DNA from: a bacterium 210820-DFI.6.37
GTDB taxonomy: Bacteria > Bacillota > Clostridia > Peptostreptococcales > Anaerovoracaceae
Assembly (NCBI GenBank): GCA_020558355.1
Contig: JAJCKG010000002.1
Span: 124,001 to 188,000 of the forward strand
Length of the DNA: 64,000 nt
Reading direction: 5' to 3'
In this document: positions 1 through 8,307 of the stretch, piece by piece
How positions within the stretch are numbered: position 1 is the stretch's first letter
Layout of the letters: every line of letters begins with the position of its first letter
Program-made: the position numbers and the translations under genes
Notes under the pieces: model-generated
Told to the model about the DNA's origin: nothing
Database searches by the model: none
The model's input: only the letters and a program-made list of their open reading frames with translations

Positions 1-297
1 GTTTCATTTGATGAACTTGTGGGAATGTATTATCCACTTCATGAAGCTGATATTACAAAATTTGTTGATATTATGGATGTTCAAATGGATGATTATTTCC
101 CGGAAACGAATCTAAAACGTATTCGCGTGATTTATGGACTTACGCAAGCGGAATTGGCAAAACGTTCTAATGTAAGCCTCCGTTCTATTCAAATGTATGA
201 GCAACGAAATAAGAACATTAACAAAGCAAGTGCGGACGCGCTTTATAATCTTGCTAAAGTTTTAGGCTGTACTATGGAAGATTTGATTGAAAAGTGA
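1..297 (+). CDS. XRE-family HTH regulator, C-terminal part (cut by window edge)
   Basis: The frame is open from base 1, so this is the 3' end of a longer gene; a GTG at 19 is not a convincing start. The last 65 residues form a classic lambda-repressor-like helix-turn-helix: 'RVIYGLTQAELAKRS' followed by 'SLRSIQMYEQ', ending in the 'LAKVLGCTMEDLIE' helix typical of XRE proteins. It should bind DNA as a dimer. The residues upstream of the HTH are not diagnostic, so the target and the full domain layout cannot be given. No terminator is obvious before the next promoter. Confidence 0.8.
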   Translation, partial: VSFDELVGMYYPLHEADITKFVDIMDVQMDDYFPETNLKRIRVIYGLTQAELAKRSNVSLRSIQMYEQRNKNINKASADALYNLAKVLGCTMEDLIEK

Positions 298-334
298 TTT
301 TTCTTACTTCTTCCGTGACTTCCCCGCCCCAATC

Positions 335-363
335 TTGCCATCTTCCCCATAACCTGCTATAAT
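335..363 (+). promoter_or_regulatory. Sigma-A promoter for the first LCP gene
   Basis: TTGCCA (335-340), a 17-base spacer and TATAAT (358-363) with an extended -10 TG two bases upstream. It lies about 30 bases before the LCP start at 393, which has AAGGAG upstream. The second LCP gene has a near-identical promoter layout (2144-2172). Confidence 0.75.
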
Positions 364-392
364 AAAATCCGCTACAAAAGAAGGAGAACCCT

Positions 393-1757
393 ATGAGATC
401 AGACAAATACAACAGCGGCAGCGGCGAAGGCGAAAGCCGGAATACCCGGTCCTACGACCGCTGGGAAGAGACGCAAATGGTCTTTGCCAGCCGCGATAAG
501 GAAAAAGAAGAGCTCAAACGGAGAAAACAGCGGGAAGAGGCTTATCGGGAATATCTGCAAATGCGGGAACACCCAAACGCCAACCGGGCGCCGGAGCAGG
601 ACATGAAAACCTATTCGCGTCAGAAGCCGAAGAAAAACAAGCCTATCCTGACACCGGACCGGGAGGATGACGATTTTGAGCCATCTCGTAAAGCAAAAAA
701 GACGCGGAAAAAACAGGATAAAAAGATGAAAAAAAAGAAGGGAAAACGGATAAGACGGATTCTTCTTCTCGTGATCCTGCTATTGATCATTGCCGCGGTG
801 GCGGGGATACTTTTTGTCAGAGGGCTTATGGGAAAAGTCGGTACTGTAGATATTGACCAGTCCGCGCTGGGAATTGATCCACAGGTGGAGCAGGCTCTGT
901 CAAATTATCAGAACATCGCTTTGCTGGGGGTGGACGCCAGAGACATGAGCGATTATGAAAACTGCCGTACAGACGCTATTATTATCCTCAGCCTGGATAA
1001 GGAAAACAGCGCAATCCGCCAGATTTCCGTTTACAGAGATACGTACCTCCATGTCAATGAGCAGTATGGATATGACAAAGTCACCAATGTTCACGCTTAT
1101 GCGGGGACGACAGCTACCCTTCATACCCTCAATGAAAACATGGATCTGAACATAAAAGAAACGGTTATCGTCAACTGGAAGGCCGTTGCAGACGCTATAG
1201 ACGGCCTTGGCGGGATTGATGTGGAAATTCAGGATTCAGAAATCAATGAAATGAATAAATACATTAAGGATACCCAGAGAAACATCGGCGGTTCCAAAAA
1301 GAAGATCAAAAAAGCCGGGATGCAGACCCTCAATGGAAACCAGGCAGTGACCTATGCGAGGATCCGGAAGGATTCGGCTGAAGGCGATTACCGGAGAAAC
1401 GAGCGGATGAAGATCGTAGTTTCCGCGGCAGTGGACAAGGCTAAGACAACCAATCCATTAAAGCTGAACCAGATCGCAAATCAGGTGCTTCCGGAGATCA
1501 AGACTAATATGGATACTGATAGCATGATGAAAGTGATGCTCAGCTTTATCCGAAACGATATGACCGAAAGTGCGGGATGGCCATTTAACGTAGGAAGCTG
1601 GACAAATTACAACGGCGCCTGGTGCGGCCCGCCGGTAACTCTGCAAACCAATGTTTCTGAGCTTCACGAAAAATTCTTTGCGCAGCCGGGTTACCAGCCG
1701 ACTCAGACTGTACAGGACATCAGCGCGGAAATTTCACGAAGATCGGGCCTGTATTAA
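393..1757 (+). CDS. LytR-CpsA-Psr (LCP) family wall-polymer ligase
   Basis: 454-residue membrane-anchored LCP protein. Family role: transfer of undecaprenyl-linked glycopolymers such as teichoic acids or capsule to peptidoglycan on the outer face of the membrane. The sequence shows a highly charged Lys/Arg/Glu-rich cytoplasmic N-terminus (1-121), one transmembrane helix (about 123-144), then the LCP domain starting at 'NIALLGVDARD' (about 174). It contains the Arg-rich 'YARIRKDSAEGDYRRNERM' segment that forms the pyrophosphate-binding arginine cluster. The unusually long basic N-terminus (about 120 residues) differs from the short tails of LytR/TagT. A close paralogue lies at 2282. RBS AAGGAG precedes ATG 393. 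Confidence 0.92.
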   Translation: MRSDKYNSGSGEGESRNTRSYDRWEETQMVFASRDKEKEELKRRKQREEAYREYLQMREHPNANRAPEQDMKTYSRQKPKKNKPILTPDREDDDFEPSRKAKKTRKKQDKKMKKKKGKRIRRILLLVILLLIIAAVAGILFVRGLMGKVGTVDIDQSALGIDPQVEQALSNYQNIALLGVDARDMSDYENCRTDAIIILSLDKENSAIRQISVYRDTYLHVNEQYGYDKVTNVHAYAGTTATLHTLNENMDLNIKETVIVNWKAVADAIDGLGGIDVEIQDSEINEMNKYIKDTQRNIGGSKKKIKKAGMQTLNGNQAVTYARIRKDSAEGDYRRNERMKIVVSAAVDKAKTTNPLKLNQIANQVLPEIKTNMDTDSMMKVMLSFIRNDMTESAGWPFNVGSWTNYNGAWCGPPVTLQTNVSELHEKFFAQPGYQPTQTVQDISAEISRRSGLY

Positions 1758-1844
1758 ACAAATGAGAATCCGCCGGGAAAGAGCGATGGAAAAATATCTG
1801 GAGAAGCAGGGCGGATTACAGCGCCGTCAGACGCAGTAAAAAAG

Positions 1845-1891
1845 AAAAGCGGAAACAATCATCTGTTTTCAGTTGGTTGTTTCCGCTTTTT
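1845..1891 (+). terminator. Intrinsic terminator after first LCP gene
   Basis: Inverted repeat AAAAGCGGAAACAA ... TTGTTTCCGCTTTT with a T-rich 3' end, 88 bases after the first LCP stop codon. It separates the two LCP genes into independent transcription units. Confidence 0.85.
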
Positions 1892-2143
1892 CAATGGGTC
1901 CAGCCCTGGAAACGGGCGGTTTCAGGCTGATAAGGCCGAACATAGAGATTTTTAAAGAAAACAGACGCTGAAAGCCTGTTTCATTTTGAAACAAACAGGG
2001 GAAAAGCCGGAAATGTTTCTGCTTTGCTGTGTTTGCGCGGATTGTCAATGCGGTAGCTGCGGCAAATCAGTGAACAAGAGAGAGGGGCAGCCGTATACAC
2101 CTCCCGCTTTTTATGAAGAATCTCTAAACAATCCCCCAGTTAG
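1892..2143. other. Non-coding gap between the LCP genes
   Basis: About 250 bases between the terminator of the first LCP unit and the promoter of the second. Short open frames occur on both strands, but none has a ribosome site or a protein-like composition. No repeat, tRNA or riboswitch core is recognisable. Confidence 0.6.
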
Positions 2144-2172
2144 TTGCAATTTCCCACTAATATTGGTATAAT
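2144..2172 (+). promoter_or_regulatory. Sigma-A promoter for the second LCP gene
   Basis: TTGCAA (2144-2149), a 17-base spacer and TATAAT (2167-2172), with TGG immediately before the -10 hexamer (extended -10). The predicted transcript starts about 100 bases upstream of ATG 2282. Confidence 0.8.
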
Positions 2173-2281
2173 AGGAACGTTATTTAGCCGGAAAATTTTA
2201 ATGATTTTTTAGTAAAAGACAAAAAACGATAAGACACAGAATACGATAGGAAAACAGATGAGCCAGAAAGGAGAAATCCCC

Positions 2282-3547
2282 ATGAACTCAAAAAATCCGT
2301 TTGATAACAGTGATATGTCCCAAAACCCTGACGGCGTTTTGGAAGAAAGCGGCGCCGCAGATACTGTCGAGGGCGCAAAGACAGAAGCCGAAGCCTTCTG
2401 GGAAGAAGAAAAATCGGAAAAAGAACAAAAAAAGGAAGCAAAGGCTGCCGCAAAAGCGGCTAAGGCCCAGGCAAAAGCCCAGGCCAAAGCAGAAAAGTCC
2501 AACAAGCCAAAAAAGAAGGAAAGCAATAAAAAGCTGATCATAGCTTTGGTGATTGTATTAGTACTGGTATTGGCTTTAGGCGGTGTCATCGGCGCGGGCC
2601 TGACTGTAGTTCATACAAAACTGGACAAGGTGACCCAGGTGCAGGTCAACCGGGAGGCTCTGGAAATCGACCCGCGGGTAGCGGAAGAACTGAAAAATTA
2701 CAGGAATATTGCGCTTCTTGGAATTGATGCCAGAGACATGGATGATGATTCCAACACCAGAAGCGACGCCATGATCATTGCCAGCATCGATAAGCAAACC
2801 AATGAAGTAAGGCTGGTGTCCCTGTACCGGGATACTTATGTAAGCCTGGGCGCTGACTACGGACTGGACAAGCTGACCCACGCCTATTATTACGGCGGAG
2901 CGACTCAGACCCTGCGGGCCATTAATCGCAATCTGGATCTGAACTGCGAAGAGGTAGTAGTCGTCAACTGGAAATCCGTCGCGGATACAGTAGACGCCCT
3001 GGGCGGACTGGAAATCAATGTGCAGGAATCAGAAATAAAAGAAATGAATAAATATATTAAGGATACGCAAAAAACCATCGGCGGATCCAAAAAGCTGATC
3101 AAAAAAGCGGGAAAACAGACCCTTAACGGCAACCAGGCGGTAACCTACGCCCGGATCAGAAAAGACTCCGCGGAAGGCGACCACAGGAGAAACGAGCGTA
3201 TGAAGATCGTTTTGTCCGCCGCTTTTAAAAAGGCGACAACACTCAGCGTAAGCCAGCTCAACAACATTGCCAATGAGATCCTGCCGGATATCAAGACCAA
3301 TATGAGCACCAATCAGATGATGGAGATTTTACTGGAGCTGAACTCCTATAAAATTACAGAAAGCAAGAGCTGGCCTTATAAAATGACCGATAAAATGATC
3401 AATAACATTTATTACGGTCCTCCAGTCACACTGAAAAGCAACGTGACCCAGCTGCATGAAGAATTTTTCCAGCAGGAGGATTATGATCCGACCGATACGG
3501 TCAAAAGCATTAGCGACAATATTTCCAGCGTTACAGGATTGTGGTAG
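2282..3547 (+). CDS. LytR-CpsA-Psr (LCP) family wall-polymer ligase, paralogue 2
   Basis: 421-residue LCP protein. ATG 2282 is preferred over the in-frame ATG at 2258 because AAAGGAG sits seven bases upstream of it. Layout: acidic then Ala/Lys-rich N-terminus (1-83), one transmembrane helix (about 84-110), LCP domain from 'NIALLGIDARD'. The catalytic Arg region 'YARIRKDSAEGDHRRNERM' is nearly identical to that of the neighbour. The two proteins share most of the extracellular domain but have unrelated cytoplasmic tails. This suggests a tandem duplication whose copies are controlled or localised differently. It is followed 96 bases later by ddl, so wall functions cluster here. Confidence 0.92.
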   Translation: MNSKNPFDNSDMSQNPDGVLEESGAADTVEGAKTEAEAFWEEEKSEKEQKKEAKAAAKAAKAQAKAQAKAEKSNKPKKKESNKKLIIALVIVLVLVLALGGVIGAGLTVVHTKLDKVTQVQVNREALEIDPRVAEELKNYRNIALLGIDARDMDDDSNTRSDAMIIASIDKQTNEVRLVSLYRDTYVSLGADYGLDKLTHAYYYGGATQTLRAINRNLDLNCEEVVVVNWKSVADTVDALGGLEINVQESEIKEMNKYIKDTQKTIGGSKKLIKKAGKQTLNGNQAVTYARIRKDSAEGDHRRNERMKIVLSAAFKKATTLSVSQLNNIANEILPDIKTNMSTNQMMEILLELNSYKITESKSWPYKMTDKMINNIYYGPPVTLKSNVTQLHEEFFQQEDYDPTDTVKSISDNISSVTGLW

Positions 3548-3643
3548 CGGGCAGAATATGTCAGCGTAAGCTGACCGCAGAACATTTCTGCGGGAACTGC
3601 CGGGCGAACCGGGAAATTTCCTGAGGGCGCGAAAGGGGCTACA

Positions 3644-4762
3644 ATGAAAAAATTACTGATCCTCTTTGGAGGGGCATCATCGGAACATGAAGTTTCCTGC
3701 CTTTCGGCAGCTTCAGTTCTCAAACATCTGGATAAAACAAAATATGAAATCTATAAAGTCGGGATCACAAAGACAGGAGAGTGGTTTTTGACGGATTCCT
3801 CTCCGGAGGAGATTGAAAACGGCAGCTGGCTGCAAAACCCGGAAAACCGGAGGGCGGCGCTGTCGCCGGATACCTGGATCCGGGGTCTGATCGTTTTGCG
3901 GCAGGCGGGACAAACAGAACCGAATGAACGGGGCGCAAAGGCTGAAAGCCGCGAGACGGCCTGTGAGATCATAGAACTGGACGCTGTATTTCCGGTTCTT
4001 CACGGAAAATTCGGAGAAGACGGGACGATGCAGGGGCTTTTGGACCTGGCTCGGATCCCGTATGTGGGAGCTGGAACTACGGCCTCCGCCGCTTCCATGG
4101 ATAAATCCATTACAAAGGCAATGGTACAGCCCACTGGAGTGGCCCAGGCGGACTTTTATCTGACTGACCGATACACCTTTGCTTCCAACCCTGAGGACAT
4201 CCTCAGAGAGGCGGAGGAACATTTTAACGGCAGATACCCGCTTTTCGTAAAGCCGGCCAACGCGGGATCATCCGTAGGCATATCCAAAGCAAAAAACAGC
4301 CGGGAGCTGTTTAACGCAATTCGAATCGCGGCCTGCGAGGACCACAAAATTCTCATTGAAGAGGCCATCACAGGCAGAGAGATCGAAGTGGCGGTGCTGG
4401 GAAACCGGCATCCGAAAGCCTCCCTTGTGGGAGAGATTCTGGCGGCAAACGAATTTTACGATTATGACGCAAAATATGTGAACCAGCAGTCCAAAACAAG
4501 AATTCTGGACGATGTGGCGGAAGAAAAGCAGGAAGAGATCCGGCAGGCGGCCGTTACCATCTACAAGACCATGGGCTGTCAGGGATTGGCGCGGGTGGAT
4601 TTCTTCCTTACGGAGGAAGGCCGGGTCGTATTTAATGAAATCAACACACTGCCGGGCTTTACAAATATCAGTATGTATCCAAAGCTGTGGGAAGCGACGG
4701 ATCTTCCCTACAGTCAGCTGCTGGACACACTGATCGCCCTGGCGATGGATGAAATGGAATAA
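3644..4762 (+). CDS. ddl: D-alanine--D-alanine ligase
   Basis: 372-residue ATP-grasp enzyme joining two D-alanines for the peptidoglycan stem peptide (cytosol). The N-terminus 'LILFGGASSEHEVS' is the Ddl signature. The ATP-grasp centre has 'FVKPANAGSSVGISK' and the substrate loop contains 'EFYDYDAKY', whose tyrosines mark D-Ala specificity. VanA/VanB-type D-lactate ligases differ here. The metal-binding end is 'VFNEINTLPGFT'. It is longer than DdlB (about 306 residues) because of an insert near residues 85-105. RBS GAAAGGGG lies upstream. thrS follows after 15 bases, so co-transcription is likely. Confidence 0.95.
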   Translation: MKKLLILFGGASSEHEVSCLSAASVLKHLDKTKYEIYKVGITKTGEWFLTDSSPEEIENGSWLQNPENRRAALSPDTWIRGLIVLRQAGQTEPNERGAKAESRETACEIIELDAVFPVLHGKFGEDGTMQGLLDLARIPYVGAGTTASAASMDKSITKAMVQPTGVAQADFYLTDRYTFASNPEDILREAEEHFNGRYPLFVKPANAGSSVGISKAKNSRELFNAIRIAACEDHKILIEEAITGREIEVAVLGNRHPKASLVGEILAANEFYDYDAKYVNQQSKTRILDDVAEEKQEEIRQAAVTIYKTMGCQGLARVDFFLTEEGRVVFNEINTLPGFTNISMYPKLWEATDLPYSQLLDTLIALAMDEME

Positions 4763-4777
4763 ACAGGAGGATAAAAA

Positions 4778-6523
4778 ATGGCGAAAGAAAAAATCAATTT
4801 TGAAGATGAACAGGTAAGACTTTGTTACAGACATACTACCTCTCACATCCTGGCCCAGGCGGTAAAAAAGCTGTGGCCGGAAGCAAAGCTGGCTATCGGG
4901 CCGGCTATCGAAAACGGATTTTATTATGACTTTGATCTGGAACACAAATTTACCGATCAGGACCTTCTAAAAATACAAAAGGAAATGAAAAAAATTATCC
5001 AGGCGAATTATCCTCTGGAACGCTTTGAGCTTCCAAGAGAAGAAGCCATCGCAAAGATGAAGGCTCTGGATGAAGACTATAAAGTAGAGCTGATTGAAGA
5101 CCTGCCGGAGGACGAAGTGATCTCCTTCTATCAGCAGGGCGACTTTGTAGATCTGTGCGCGGGGCCGCATATGGAAAAGACCGGACAGATCAAGGCGGTA
5201 AAGCTGCAGAGCGTAGCGGGCGCTTACTGGAGAGGCGATGAAAAGCGGAAAATGCTTCAGCGTATCTACGGAACCTGCTTCCCATCCCAGCCGGAGCTGG
5301 ACGAATACCTGAAAAAGCTGGAGGAAGCGAAAAAGCGGGATCACCGCAAGATCGGAAAGGAAATGGATCTTTTCGCCATTTACGAGGAAGGGCCGGGATT
5401 CCCGTTCTTCATGCCAAACGGAATGGTGATCCGTAACGAGCTGGAAAACTTCTGGCGGCAGGAACACAGAAAGAGAGGCTATCAGGAAATCAAAACCCCG
5501 TTGATCCTCAATGAGCAGCTGTGGCACACTTCCGGACACTGGGATCATTATAAAGACAATATGTATTTTACCAAGATCGATGACGGCGACTATGCCATCA
5601 AGCCGATGAACTGTCCGGGATCCCTTCTGGCTTACAAAAGAAAGATGTACTCCTATCGGGACTTCCCGATTCGTATGGGCGAGCTGGGTCAGGTACACAG
5701 ACATGAGCTGTCAGGAGCGCTTCATGGACTGATGCGCGTCCGCACCTTTACGCAGGATGACGCCCACATTTTCATGCTGTCGGATCAGATCACCGATGAG
5801 GTTACCGGCGTTATCGACTTTATCGACCATGTATACAGCATGTTCGGATTCAAATATCATGTAGAGCTTTCCACTCAGCCTGAGGATTCCATGGGTTCCG
5901 CGGAGGACTGGGAAAGAGCTACCAACGCCCTGAAGGAAGCCATGGAAAAGAAGGGCATGGATTATGTAATCAATGAGGGGGATGGAGCGTTCTACGGGCC
6001 GAAGCTGGACTTCCATCTTGAGGACTGTCTGGGCAGAACCTGGCAGTGCGGGACGATCCAGCTGGATTTCCAGATGCCGCAGCGCTTTGACCTGACTTAT
6101 GTAGGCTCTGATGGCGAAAAACACAGACCGATCATGATCCACAGGGTTATCTTCGGCTCCATCGAGCGGTTTATCGGTATCCTGACGGAGCATTTCGCTG
6201 GAAAATTCCCGCTGTGGCTGGCGCCGGTTCAGGTAAAGCTGCTGACTGTAACGGAGAAATTTGCGGATTACGCGCGGGAAGTAGGCAAAAAGCTGGAAGA
6301 AGCGGGTCTGCGGACAGTAGTGGATGTAAGAAACGAAAAGATCGGCTACAAGATACGGGAAGCCCGCAACGAGCGCGTTTCCTACATCTGTGTTATCGGC
6401 GAGCGGGAAGCGGAAGCGGGAACCCTTACGGTACGTTCCAGTAAAGTAGGTGAGCTGGGCGAAATGAAGGTGGAAGAGCTGCAGAGCAAGCTTCTGAAAG
6501 AAATCGAGGATAAGGATGTTTAG
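4778..6523 (+). CDS. thrS: Threonyl-tRNA synthetase lacking the TGS domain
   Basis: 581-residue class II synthetase charging tRNA-Thr. It starts directly with the editing domain: HxxxH at His19/His23 ('HTTSHILAQ') and CxxxH at Cys127/His131 ('DLCAGPHM'), so post-transfer editing should be intact. The catalytic domain has 'MNCPGS' (zinc-binding Cys), 'VHRHELSGALHGLMRVR' (motif 2) and 'HRVIFGSIERFIGIL' (motif 3). A C-terminal anticodon-binding domain follows. Compared with E. coli ThrRS (642 residues) the N-terminal TGS domain of about 60 residues is missing. RBS AGGAGG precedes ATG. There is no room for a T-box leader between ddl and thrS. Confidence 0.96.
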   Translation: MAKEKINFEDEQVRLCYRHTTSHILAQAVKKLWPEAKLAIGPAIENGFYYDFDLEHKFTDQDLLKIQKEMKKIIQANYPLERFELPREEAIAKMKALDEDYKVELIEDLPEDEVISFYQQGDFVDLCAGPHMEKTGQIKAVKLQSVAGAYWRGDEKRKMLQRIYGTCFPSQPELDEYLKKLEEAKKRDHRKIGKEMDLFAIYEEGPGFPFFMPNGMVIRNELENFWRQEHRKRGYQEIKTPLILNEQLWHTSGHWDHYKDNMYFTKIDDGDYAIKPMNCPGSLLAYKRKMYSYRDFPIRMGELGQVHRHELSGALHGLMRVRTFTQDDAHIFMLSDQITDEVTGVIDFIDHVYSMFGFKYHVELSTQPEDSMGSAEDWERATNALKEAMEKKGMDYVINEGDGAFYGPKLDFHLEDCLGRTWQCGTIQLDFQMPQRFDLTYVGSDGEKHRPIMIHRVIFGSIERFIGILTEHFAGKFPLWLAPVQVKLLTVTEKFADYAREVGKKLEEAGLRTVVDVRNEKIGYKIREARNERVSYICVIGEREAEAGTLTVRSSKVGELGEMKVEELQSKLLKEIEDKDV

Positions 6524-6797
6524 TAACTACGATAAAAAAGACCCATGGCGGGGAGGCGTGTACCTTTGTACTGCGGAAAGCAGCTTTCAGGCTGATATTC
6601 TGGAGTCCAAGCTGCGGGGCGAAGGGATCCCCTGTGTAAAAAAATATCAGGGAGCCAGCAATTTTATCGAGATCGCTATGGGAAGCAATAATGCTTATCC
6701 CATCGATATCTATGTACCGGAGGAAACTCTGGAAGACGCGAAAAATATTATCATTCCAGTTCCCATCGGCGATGACTTTGACGAGATGGAAGAATAA
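6516..6797 (+). CDS. DUF2007-type putative signal-transducing protein
   Basis: 93 residues, overlapping the thrS 3' end by eight bases, so translationally coupled to it. The pattern 'VYLCTAESSFQADILESKLRGEGIPCV' followed by 'IDIYVPEETLEDAKNII' matches the DUF2007 (PF09413) family, small PII-like cytosolic proteins of unknown partner. No membrane segment. The function remains unknown. Confidence 0.75.
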   Translation: MFSNYDKKDPWRGGVYLCTAESSFQADILESKLRGEGIPCVKKYQGASNFIEIAMGSNNAYPIDIYVPEETLEDAKNIIIPVPIGDDFDEMEE

Positions 6798-6821
6798 CGA
6801 GGAAATGGATTAAAAGATAAG

Positions 6822-6871
6822 AGCGCCTCATGGGACGCGCCTGAAAACAGGCCTTCCCGGAGGCGCTTTTT
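6822..6871 (+). terminator. Intrinsic terminator of the ddl-thrS operon
   Basis: AGCGCCTC (6822-6829) pairs with GAGGCGCT (6860-6867), followed by a T run. The loop holds a second small hairpin. It lies between the convergent DUF2007 gene and the oxidoreductase gene. Confidence 0.75.
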
Positions 6872-6914
6872 ATTGCGAACGTTAGCGATTTGAGGCTGAC
6901 GAAATTCGCGTTTT

Positions 6915-8075
6915 CTATAGCTTCGCGGCACAGCAGGCGCTGGAAAAAGCAAACTGCAGGTTATACCCTCCCGTATCCCCGTCAATATCCAGGGTTTCCC
7001 CGATAATATACAGGCCGGGATACTTTTTGCTTTCAAATGTTTTCAGATCCACTTCATCCAGACTGACGCCGCCGCTGGTCGCCATGGCAGAGCCAAATCC
7101 AGAGGTGCCGCTGACAGAAAAGGTGTCACAGGTCAGAAGCGACTCCACCGTTTTCTGCTGCTTCCCCGTAAGGGAGGAAGCCTTTGCGGAAGGCGCGATG
7201 CCCGCCCGCTGCAGGATTGTGGAAATAAAGCGTTTTGGAAGCTTTGTACAATCGGCGAAAAAGGTAGCTGCCTGCCGGTTTTCACCAGGCGGGACTGACA
7301 GCCGCGGCTTTTCAGGAAGATAACAGATCGTCAGTGTGCTTCCTGGTTTTGCGTAGCGGGACAGATTCAGCGCAGCAGGTCCGGAAAAGCTGCTGTGGGT
7401 CAGCAGCAGGCCGTCTGCCAGCTTGTGCCCGTCCACCTGAACCCGCGCGTTTTGAAAAGAAATTCCCGAAAGGCAGCTGTACGGGTAATGCTGCACAGTC
7501 AGAGGCACCAGCGCAGGTCTTGGCTGGACAAGCTTCAGCCCCAGCTTCTCCAGAAGGGGAAAGATGCTTCCATCCGAGCCGGTAGAGGGATAGGAGCATC
7601 CGCCCGCGGCAATAATTACTTTTTCTGTTTCATATGTTCCATTGATAAGAAATGTGCCGTCCGCCCGCGGCAATAGAGAAGTGACGGGACAGTTTGTCCT
7701 AAGCTTCCAGCCGTTTTGCCGGCTTAGCTTCAGCAGAAGCTGAAGAATCTGATCCGCGTCCATCGATTCCGGAAAAACTTTTCCATCCGGCCTTTCTATC
7801 AGTCTTATCCCGTGTTCCTGGAAAAAACGCATCAGCGTCAGGTTGCTTGCCCGGTAGAGCGCCGAGCGGATCCTGGGCCCGTTGGCCCCGTAATGTCCGA
7901 TAAAGGCTTTGATGCTTCCGCCATGGGTCAGATTGCACTGCCCGCTTCCCGACAGCAGCAGCTTTTGGCCCGGCGCATGCTTTTTTTCCAGGATCAGGCC
8001 AGCTCCGGTGTTGCGGTTTGCGGCAAAATACAGACCCGCGGCGCCGCCTCCGATCAGGATATGTTCATATTTCAT
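6915..8075 (-). CDS. HI0933/YhiN-family FAD-dependent oxidoreductase
   Basis: 386-residue flavoprotein. The N-terminal dinucleotide-binding motif is 'HILIGGGAAGLYFAA' and the HI0933 signature 'GQKLLLSGSGQCNLTH' follows at about residues 36-51. A second nucleotide-contacting segment 'VIIAAGGCSYPSTGSDG' and the C-terminal 'GLYIIGETLDIDGDTGGYNLQFAF' complete the family pattern. Reaction and substrate are not known for this family, although it is widespread in Clostridia. It is transcribed leftward, convergent with the thrS operon and divergent from sppA. Confidence 0.9.
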   Translation of the reverse strand: MKYEHILIGGGAAGLYFAANRNTGAGLILEKKHAPGQKLLLSGSGQCNLTHGGSIKAFIGHYGANGPRIRSALYRASNLTLMRFFQEHGIRLIERPDGKVFPESMDADQILQLLLKLSRQNGWKLRTNCPVTSLLPRADGTFLINGTYETEKVIIAAGGCSYPSTGSDGSIFPLLEKLGLKLVQPRPALVPLTVQHYPYSCLSGISFQNARVQVDGHKLADGLLLTHSSFSGPAALNLSRYAKPGSTLTICYLPEKPRLSVPPGENRQAATFFADCTKLPKRFISTILQRAGIAPSAKASSLTGKQQKTVESLLTCDTFSVSGTSGFGSAMATSGGVSLDEVDLKTFESKKYPGLYIIGETLDIDGDTGGYNLQFAFSSACCAAKL

Positions 8076-8221
8076 GGGATGTCCTCTCTTTCTATTCCGG
8101 CTTTCTTCATTATACCATAGAGGAATACTGAGCTGAAAAGATAAAAAACAGAAACATCACTGTGTTCTCAAGCGGTTGTTTCTTTTTTCATAATTCCCTT
8201 TTTGCCGCGCTCTCGCACGCC

Positions 8222-8250
8222 TTTACTTGCCTGTAAAAAAATGATATAAT
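8222..8250 (+). promoter_or_regulatory. Putative promoter of sppA
   Basis: TTTACT (8222-8227), 17-base spacer, TATAAT (8245-8250), 58 bases before the sppA start. The -35 match is weak and the -10 is perfect. Confidence 0.5.
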
Positions 8251-8307
8251 CCAGACAATTATTAGGTGATTTTTCAGCAGTATTTGAATTAGGAAGGGGA
8301 TATCGGT

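Noticed and set aside
1762..1839. 25-codon frame after the first LCP gene
   Set aside because: No ribosome site and no recognisable protein; it precedes a terminator and is probably read-through sequence.
2184..2589. Leftward frames opposite the second LCP gene
   Set aside because: They mirror the Ala/Lys-rich codons of the N-terminus and have no ribosome site.
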